Source of the DNA: Zopfochytrium polystomum
Taxonomy: Eukaryota; Chytridiomycota; Chytridiomycetes; Chytridiales; Chytridiaceae
Assembly (NCBI GenBank): GCA_025765615.1
Contig: JAIVFJ010000052.1
Location: 62,001-126,000 of the forward strand
Direction: 5' to 3'
Length of the DNA stretch: 64,000 nucleotides
The position numbers and the translations under genes are program-made. The notes below the pieces were generated by a model. That model ran no database searches, was not told the origin of the DNA, and saw only the letters and a program-made list of their open reading frames with translations. This document shows positions 56,820 to 64,000 of the stretch, piece after piece. Position 1 is the first letter of the stretch. Each line of letters starts with the position of its first letter.

Positions 56820-58160
56820 CATTTTTGCTGCAAGAGGAAGGAGTGTGGTCATGCACTGGATAAGCAGTGTTTTGCATTCCTGTCAGAAGCGGTACAGAAG
56901 ACCATGCCTCGCTCGTTTCAGTTTTCTCATTTGCTCGTGAGGTTGCGTTTGGGAGAATCCCAGATGCAGACGGCCTGGTGGCTGAGATTGGGAAGTCAAA
57001 TATCGCACACCAGCAGGTTATGTAGGAGAAGGCCAAGAAGAAGGTCCAGGCTCCTGCGGCTGCACATGCGGTTGCCAAGTCGAGTGGTATGTGGCCTGGT
57101 AAGGGCTCTTGCTCAAGGGGCGAGGAAGCTGAGGCACTGCGTGCTCAAAGTTGCAGGACACAAAGAGCTTGCTATAAGTGCAGTGAAATTGGCCACTTTA
57201 AAAGGAGTGCCAGAAAGAGTTGAAGACTCCGGCTCATGCAGAGTCGGAAATCGTTGCTTCTACAGCAGTGGCAGTGTATGTTCCACGGGTTGTGAAGATG
57301 GAAGATGCAGAGCCAAGAAAGCGAAGAACGAGCCATGCGCAAAACCCCTGCGCTAGCTCTCCTGGCTGCAGTGATTCAAGACCTATTCTTCTTGTTGCCT
57401 TCATCAGCTGGCGTCATGACTTGAACCCTGGGCCCTTGAGTGACAGATACCCAGACCCCCATGCTTTCCCAGCTTGGCTCTTGTGAGGGGCTCTTTGGCA
57501 GGGAGTGCGGGAGTCATAAGAGAAGGGCGCAACCCTTGCCGCAGTAGCACTCAGGCCTTGGAAGAGCCAGTCAACTTGGTCCAACAGGAATGGGGTGAGC
57601 ATTCCATCGCTTGTCATCGCTGCCCAAAACAGGGAAATGCATGACAATGCTAACCGTAGACTACAGGCCTCGAAACCTCAACAGGAAGGGAGCCACTTCT
57701 TTTGTTCCTAGTTCCATATTGGTTGCAAGAGAGTCCACGCAGATTTAGTGCCGTTGCCTTCAAAGAGGTACTGAAACGAGGTTTACTGGCAGCTAAGTGA
57801 GGAGTGCAGCTGGTATTTGGCTGTGACTTTCCTCGGTTGGAAAAAGGGCGGTGATGATGAAATTCGGAGCTTGATCGAGGAGTGGGAGAATGAAGTGGGC
57901 TCCAAGGTGATTGCAGTTCAAGGCGATAAGGGGGAGCTAGCAACTACTAATTTCCTGGCTTGATGTCACACAAAACACCCACAGATACGCGTCAAATATA
58001 GTCCAGCGTTTATCAAAGTGTTCAAAGGTCTGGCTGAACGAACAGTTGGGATAATCAAGGATATGGCATCCATGATGTTGTTGGAAGTCTGTCTTGCGAG
58101 CGAATATGTATCTGCTTGCAGTAAAGATTGTGGTGTATATACTTAAGGCTCTGCAGAAAG
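56820..58160 (+). pseudogene. Decayed LTR-retrotransposon (gag knuckle and integrase pieces)
   Basis: At about 57168-57215 a frame reads CYKCSEIGHFKRS, a gag zinc knuckle with its last Cys changed to Ser. At about 57985-58080 another frame reads IRVKYSPAFIKVFKGLAERTV-type integrase core text ending ERTVGIIKDMASMML. Frames are broken many times and a SINE copy (57371-57492) has inserted between the two pieces. Copia or gypsy type is not decided. Confidence 0.6.
57371..57492 (-). repeat. tRNA-derived SINE, copy 2
   Basis: Matches the copy at 50155-50279 over its full length, with A box and B box on the minus strand. It lies within the decayed retrotransposon, so it is younger than that element. 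Confidence 0.65.
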
Positions 58161-59424
58161 ATATCATTGTTTTTTTTTTTTGTAAGGAGTGTGAATAAGT
58201 TAACAGGCATTCCCTAGTCCTTACGCTGAAAAAACCAGCCTCCAAATTGCAATTACTGAGGGGTTCAGGGGATCTGGGGCGTTCCTATTTTTGTCGTGCC
58301 AAAATTAGAACAGAACACATTGAAGAAATTGAAAAAGGAAGGTAGTATATCTTCTGTCTCCTGTCTATCGCTGTGAATAAAAGTGGTGTCTGGCTCACTG
58401 TGGTCTGCCTGAGTGCAGTGCTTACAACTAAATTTTGGAATGGCACTGTATCAAAACGTAAACAGTCTACTCTGAGTGAGTGAGTGGAAGGAGTGAAAGA
58501 AGTGGAGGGGTTAATGTGTGTTTGTGGGTGGTCCTTCTCCCCAACTCGGAGAGAAAGAGAAAAACTCTGTTATGAATAATTGATACATAATGATGATATG
58601 CATGCTATAATAGTTGCTAGGCAAGCGTGACTGGCACAGGGTAAAAACATCTCCTATATTATCTGCTTGAGCAGAGGAGGAGGGAAACTGTTGACACCAG
58701 GTTTCCGTTCCACTTAATACTTGGAATATTTGTCAACAGCACAAGCCAGCGCCTGGGTCTGCCTTGGGGGTGGCTTGTTCTCCCATGGGCATTGGCGCCA
58801 ATACTGTTGGAGTTCGCACATATTACCCATATCTTTTAAGATCCTCCGACCTGTCTTCAAGAGTAAAGATGAGTTAAGACGGCATTCAGGCTGGTCCCAG
58901 TGTTATCTACACTTCTCCTGCTCTTTGACATTGTATGAGTGCTTAGAGGTGGTTCCACTCTCGAGAGCACCAGAGATGGAAAGAAAGTCAGACTCAGAGA
59001 CAGAGAGAGAGAGAGAGAGAGAGTGTGTGTGTGTGTGTTTGTGTGTGTGTTAAGGTCGTGGTGCGTTCTAGTGCAGCCCACGTGAGGGAAAGTTTCTCAG
59101 ATTTGCCCACATTGGACTGATGAAACCTTTTTTTTTTTTTTTGTTTTTTATTTTTGGAAGCCTCAAAAAGGTAATTTAGTCCCATGATCAAGGGAGGTTG
59201 GCGCTCATTAATCAACTCCTCTCAAAGGTCGCCAGTTTGGTTCTGGCCTTGTGCATCCTTTTCTGCCCCGCTCCTCCGCTACTTCTTGTACCATCGCCTA
59301 AATTCTTTGGGGACATGAGGAATTGTGGAGGTCTATCAGGCATCGTTGGAGACGCTTCTACATCGGCAGCATTGGCCCCTTGAGATGCAAGCTGAAGGTC
59401 GGCGGTGCCACCTTTTTTGCTGAA
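58161..59424. other. Repeat region with partial copia LTR
   Basis: A partial copia LTR in reverse orientation runs from about 58459 to 58794 (GTAAACAGTCTACTCTGAG to CCCATGGGCATTG). (GA)n at 59001-59022 and (GT)n at 59023-59050 follow. No gene. Confidence 0.7.
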
Positions 59425-59835
59425 GTGACTCCTCAAAGTCTAAACTCTCTCAGAGCTAAAAGGCTATCACCAAAGCTTGATTCCTGAGACCACCTGCAGT
59501 ACAAGAGGAGGAGCCCCAGCAGCTCCAGAGAAGTATCATCCCAGATCCTGATCACATCTGCCTGCTCTCTCTACCTTGAGTGCAACATATAAAAATCCCC
59601 CATTACTTTTATCTGAATCCCTACCTTGACCTGTGATGCTCTTCAAGCTCTACCACAGATTGAGACCTTTTCATACAGGGTACTTCACTTGCGCAAGACA
59701 GGTGGTATTCTGCACTCTAAACAAGACTGATCTGTCTGAGCGAATCTACTCTCCATCTACTTTGGCAATGAAGGGTGCTTCACTCTTAACAAAAAAAAGG
59801 GCTCACACTCTAAACAAGCTTCTGGTTCTTGTTTG
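59425..59835 (-). repeat. Dispersed repeat R1, copy 2
   Basis: Reverse-complement relative of 28945-29360, about 85 percent similar by eye, with small insertions such as an added CCTCCTCTTGTACTGC-type block. Confidence 0.75.
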
Positions 59836-60119
59836 AAACAATTACTGAAAGTCACAATAACTGTCTGAAACGGACCGTACGGAAACCGGAGTATGATTCA
59901 ATTTGACTTAACTTTTGAACACAAATACAGTTTGGAGTAATTTTCGGGCATTTCAATTCCACAATTCTAATTTGAATGAAATTCGAAAATTTCACTAATT
60001 GAATTCGAATCAAATCAAATCAAACTCAATGATGCAGCGGCACTCAGTCAGTCATGATTTATGTGTACAGTACAAAATCCAAAAAAAGAGGTAAAGCCTT
60101 TCTATTGCGGTGTCTACAG

Positions 60120-60155
<36 letters not shown>

Positions 60156-60412
60156 CTCTCTCTCTTTGAAGGCTCTCTCGTCGCGAATCCACTCTATCAG
60201 CATATCGTAATGAACTTGTCTCTTGTCCAAGAAACGAGACAATTTTCGTCCATGTTGGAAAAAGGAAAAAATACACTCACTCACACACACGTAGAATCGG
60301 GTGCTCACACCTGCACACAACCCAGTCCTCCCATTGGAAGCGAGGGGCAAGAGCCAGGTGACGCCGCGCGGTCGGGAGGTGTTGGTAGGATAGCGGGGCA
60401 GGAAAAGGCTCG
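59836..60412. repeat. AT-rich repeat R2, copy 3, and (CT)n
   Basis: R2-like DNA at about 59890-60035 (GAATTCGAATCAAATC). (CT)n at 60121-60165. The last 100 bases are probably leader of the gene at 60413. Confidence 0.55.
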
Positions 60413-62312
60413 ATGATCCAGATCGAAGCACGACTCGGGGAGCTCGTGCGACGATTCGAGCTGTCCGAGGACGACTCAGACGAAGACGCCGTGTATGAGA
60501 GCGAGGACGGCGGCAGCGTAGGTGACGGCGGCGGTGAAGACGGGAACGTCCTTGACAAAAGCGACAACGGTTACGGGAAGGGCGTCGCGATCGACCATGA
60601 TGAGCCGGTGCTGGCGCGGAGCGCGGGCGGTGAGCGTCCGGGCGGGCACTTTGACGAGGAGAATTCAGTGACGTCCGGCTGCAGGCAGTGCGGGCGGACC
60701 TACCGGCCGGACGCAATTGACAACGGAAGTGAGGCTGCAGTGCCGGCGGGGGCAGTAGGACCGCCAGAAAGCGTACGGATGCAACTGCCTGAACTGTGGG
60801 AAGGCGGGCGTCCGCGGTCGGGGCGACCGACACAACGGCGGTCACAGAGGACGGAACATGTGAAGTGCCGGCGCCGGCTGGAGCGGATCGCTCGTGCGCT
60901 TTACGTTATGGTAGGGCAAGCGTTAAGAGATCGCAGAGAGAGTGTGTACGTGAGTGAATGACAGAGAGTGTGTGTGTCTGTGTAAAGAAACAGTGTGAGA
61001 GAAACGGTAGCGCGTTCCCTGACTTGACAGCAGCTTGTTTAACCCCTTCGGTCTCGATGCCCCAAACAGACGTCTAAAGTCTTTCTTCTCGAAAGGTCGT
61101 TCTACCTCGAAACGACAGTGAGGATACATTTTCTTGCGTGTTCGATTTCTGCCTCTCTCTCTCTTTCTCTCGTCCGCTTGCTCATACCCTCCCTTGGTTA
61201 CGCTGTCTGCACATTTCTATGTTTCTCGGGCAAACACAAACCTCGAAAAGGACGCGAACGGTAGCCCCGTGATACTCCAAACACTCGACGACATTGCGAC
61301 TACGCTGACGCAACGCGGTTTCCTGGTTGGCGGCTGCTGCGGCGTTGGTAGCACAGACGCAGCCAAAACGGATGCAACCTCGACCGGCTTTGGCAACTGC
61401 GGATGCTTTAGGGACCGTATACTCGCCGGGAAATGTTTCGGTGGCGGTAACAGTGGTGGAAGGGGTGATGAGGCGATTCGGCAGGAGGGGCAGCAGCAGC
61501 GGCCACCGTTACAAACCCTCTTCGTGGTGGTGCGTGAGGTAGGCAGCAACAGCGTTGCTAGGGCTAGTTCTGGTGACTGCGGCAAAGGCGGCGAAAAAAA
61601 GGTGAACCAGCTCGCTGCACGATTTGCTGAAACCTGCGCCTTATCTTCCGTCTCGGCGGCTGGCGGTAACGGACCAGGACGAGAGGGATCTGGTGAGTGC
61701 GCGAAGACGCTTGCGGTGCGCAGGGCCAATCCCCGTCTGACTGGTGGCTGTCGCGGTGTCTCTAATTCTCTCTCCCTATCACACCGTCAGGAAGCGAAAG
61801 AAAGAAACAAAAGCCAAAAGACTCGAGCGCGCCTCTCGTCGCCGACAAAAAGGTGTCCCGACGGGAGGCGGACGAGATTCTGCGCGACATGACCGCATAC
61901 GTATCCTCGACCGGTGAGACACCTTTCTCGCTCTCTACCTGCACGCACTCACACTCACCTACACACACCTGCACACACTCTCGCGCGAACTCGCTCTCCA
62001 TCGCTTGCCATCGCATATTGCCAACAACACAGACGCGAGCCCTGTCGTGGCGTGGGTGTCGGCCGAAAAGTCGTTGATACGTGAGTTCCTCAAAGTAAAT
62101 CTGCCTTCAAGCACCTCACCAATCAATTCGTCAACACAGCGCCGTCCGAAGGTCCGAGCCGCGCAGCCGAGCATCACAAGCGATTCGCCAAGGTCGTTCT
62201 CGATCGGCGTCACAACGGCAACGACGACAACGACGGCGGTGGCGGCGGGGGGGACGGCGAGGCCACGAGAGAGTGGGATGGGAGGGTGGGGTCGAGGACT
62301 GGGCGAGAGTGA
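60413..62312 (+). CDS. Unknown 427-residue protein, five exons
   Basis: Exons 60413-60910, 61251-61692, 61791-61913, 62033-62080 and 62140-62312, all GT-AG and in phase, give 427 residues. Exon 1 begins MIQIEARLGELVRRFELSED and is acidic, with a possible metal site CRQCGRTYRP at about residue 89. Exon 2 has DANGSPVILQTLDDIATTL and several Cys-Gly pairs, then Gly-rich linkers. Exon 3 has a charged helix (VSRREADEILRDMTAY) and exon 4 a short VVAWVSAEKSLI. The C-terminus is Asp/Gly-rich. No signal peptide or membrane span. I do not recognise the family. It converges on the ASH2-like gene, the stops being 236 bases apart. Exons 3-5 are better supported than exon 1. Confidence 0.6.
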
Positions 62313-62548
62313 GGGGACAAGCGGAAATATTACTAAGAGAACAAGGGGTCTCCTCGGTCTCTGAATTTTGACTAACAACAGCTCGAGCTCAAGGAAATCG
62401 GAATGGAAGAAAGGAGAGTGTATGTGAGAGCAACCGTCCGGGTACAGTATAAATACAGCTAAGAAACCGTCAAACCCCCAGCACAAACACACACACACAC
62501 ACACACACAAACACAAACACACACGCGCGAGCGCCTCAGGCCCATTTG
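62313..62548. other. Convergent intergenic spacer
   Basis: Contains a (CA)n tract at about 62484-62525. It holds the 3' ends of both neighbouring genes. Confidence 0.6.
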
Positions 62549-64000
62549 CTACTGCGGCGACCCGCCCCCGTTATTTCCGCCATCCTCAATCGCGCCGAAT
62601 CGAGTCCATCCAGTCACATCAGCAACTTGACAGAACGGCTTGGCTCCGGCGGGTGGTGCATGCGCAAAGTTCGGTCCAAAGTTCACCGTGATGACCCCAC
62701 CTTGGTAGGAAGACACTGCTGGGTAGTATTTGCCTGCGAGCAAGTTCCATAAAATGAAAAAAAGACTGAGAAAGTGCACAAGAGGCACTGTCGCTGCCAG
62801 AGTAGGAGACAAGGGGGACTGGCCATCTACGCAGAATGTCCACTGTAACCAACTTACCAAGATACAGATGACGAAAGGCAACACCCAACTCCTTTCCGTT
62901 TTTGAAGTACCGAATCTCGCTGCCATCGACTATCGGTAGCGGGTTACTCCGGAACTGAACGTAGTTGGTGCCTTCCTGCCATAGGCGCCGGAGAAATGGA
63001 TCTTCGTCCTTCACTTTTGGCAGGAGTATGGACATCCCAATCACATCACCTGGGCCTGGGCGAGAACGACCCCCGTTCGAAAGGGGTAAGGAGTCCGAAT
63101 ACTTTGAGCGGGAAAAGAGGCCTTGCTCACCAAAGCCTTCGGCGAAGAGCTCGCTTATTCCTTCCTTCACAGGCATGGATTGGTGGTATAAGGTGCCGGG
63201 CTTATCCCGGTAAGAGTAGCTAAACTTGTCATAACCGCATGGCCCTTGCAGATCCCCGCTGATCTGGGACCAACCGACTCTGATCAGAAGTCCCGCCAGC
63301 ATGAGATAATTAGGAGGTGTGGGGCAATCACCACTCCCTCTGAGAATCAGATTCAGTCACAACGAACCTGCAGTGCCCTTTCTCGTTGCTGGTGAAAGAA
63401 ACTTCAAAATACCAAAAACCGTCATACACGCCATGCGAAGCTTTCGCCATCCTGTAGCCCTATCATATTTCAAGGCTTCAGCCATGGATACGCGATACAC
63501 TAAAACGATACCCACCTTGTCAGTGTAGACAGAAAAGCCGTCCGATGAAACTTTCATCTGCGGTGCGGTGTGGGTCGGCATCGTACTTATACGGACAGGA
63601 TGCATCGGATTGTCCACGTCCGGATAAAGCACTGCGGTCGGAAGGAAAACAATCGAAATACGGGAGGCATTAGGAGTCCGGCTTCCGTGGTGATAGACTG
63701 AGAATTACTCACAAATCGCTTTCGCCGGGTCTATTTCTTCAGGGGCCGGAACTCGCCGGCGAATTTTTTGCTTGATTGCTGGAGGCGGCTTCTTCTTTTT
63801 TCCTGCGGGAGGTGGTTCGGGGCTTCCACCTTTGCTCTTTACCTATGTTGTTTTTGAAGATACCCGCCCACGCCACAAACACTGAGTTCGAAGGACAGCA
63901 AGTAGAGTAAGTTCTCAGCCGGAAACTCACAAGGGCCGGTGAGCCAGTGAAATCGACATCCATCTCGTCGCTCTCCACTTTTTTGCGCTTCGTTGGCGGT
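62549..64000 (-). CDS. ASH2: ASH2/Bre2-like COMPASS subunit, 3' part
   Basis: ASH2L/Bre2 is a core subunit of Set1/MLL COMPASS complexes and stimulates histone H3K4 methylation in the nucleus. The gene enters from the right edge. Exons in the window: 64000-63932 (partial), 63842-63713, 63631-63516, 63459-63368, 63279-62858 and 62733-62549, all in phase. The first carries a Lys/Arg cluster (KRKKVESDEMDVD). The rest is the split SPRY domain: DGFSVYTDK, GYRMAKASHGVYDGFWYFEV, VGWSQISGDLQGPCGYDKFS, SYSYRDKPGTLYHQS, GDVIGMSI, RYFKNGKELGVAF, KYYPAVSSYQ and VNFGPNF. These align well with ASH2L (GWSQPLG, GYDKFSYS, NFGP). An insert of about 30 residues (FAEGFGEQGLFSRS region) sits before GDVIG. The N-terminal PHD/WH part lies outside. 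Confidence 0.92.

Overview
The window is nuclear DNA of a eukaryote. The host genes are GC-rich, run on both strands and are split by short GT-AG introns, mostly about 80 to 350 bases. Microsatellites and homopolymer tracts are dense, and many proteins carry long low-complexity runs. Recognisable products are NAA10, an ASH2/Bre2-like COMPASS subunit, cytochrome c peroxidase, a CRAL-TRIO (Sec14-like) protein and an Ert1/AcuK-type PAS protein. TTAGGG-type telomere-like repeats sit at transposon junctions. Together these suggest an opisthokont protist (for example an ichthyosporean) or an early-diverging fungus; the species is not settled from the sequence.

Layout. 1-6256: a possible first exon leaving the left edge, NAA10 (minus), and a multi-pass membrane protein (minus). 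6970-20620: a mobile and viral block. A non-LTR retrotransposon (LINE) copy is split in two by an AT-rich island of large-DNA-virus-like sequence (7728-11814) with a leucine-rich-repeat ORF and a D5-type helicase fragment. The 3' half of that LINE lies inverted inside the island. The island stops at a telomere-like GTTAGGGTTAGAG motif. From there three retroelement units follow head to tail, each preceded by the same motif; the middle one is a near-complete LINE with three ORFs. 20872-27706: two minus-strand genes, an unknown 1023-residue protein containing a 19-base microexon, and a CRAL-TRIO protein with one apparent frameshift. 28000-35300: no gene, only repeats. 35333-39351: the PAS regulator (plus).

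40300-45150: decayed Tc1/mariner, Ty1/copia and PIF/Harbinger-like elements. 46091-46840: a secreted Reeler-like protein. 47000-53900: repeats, a relic RNase H LINE, solo LTRs and a tRNA-derived SINE. 54622-56184: cytochrome c peroxidase. 56800-60035: further retroelement relics. 60413-62312: an unknown 427-residue protein (plus), convergent with the ASH2-like gene (minus), which leaves the right edge.

The host genes have unrelated household roles (N-terminal acetylation, lipid transfer, mitochondrial peroxide removal, histone H3K4 methylation, transcription) and form no pathway. The unusual part is 6970-20620, where an endogenised viral fragment, an inversion between inverted repeats and a telomere-repeat-associated LINE array meet. 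Exon limits were worked out by hand from splice signals and reading frame and have not been checked against transcripts.
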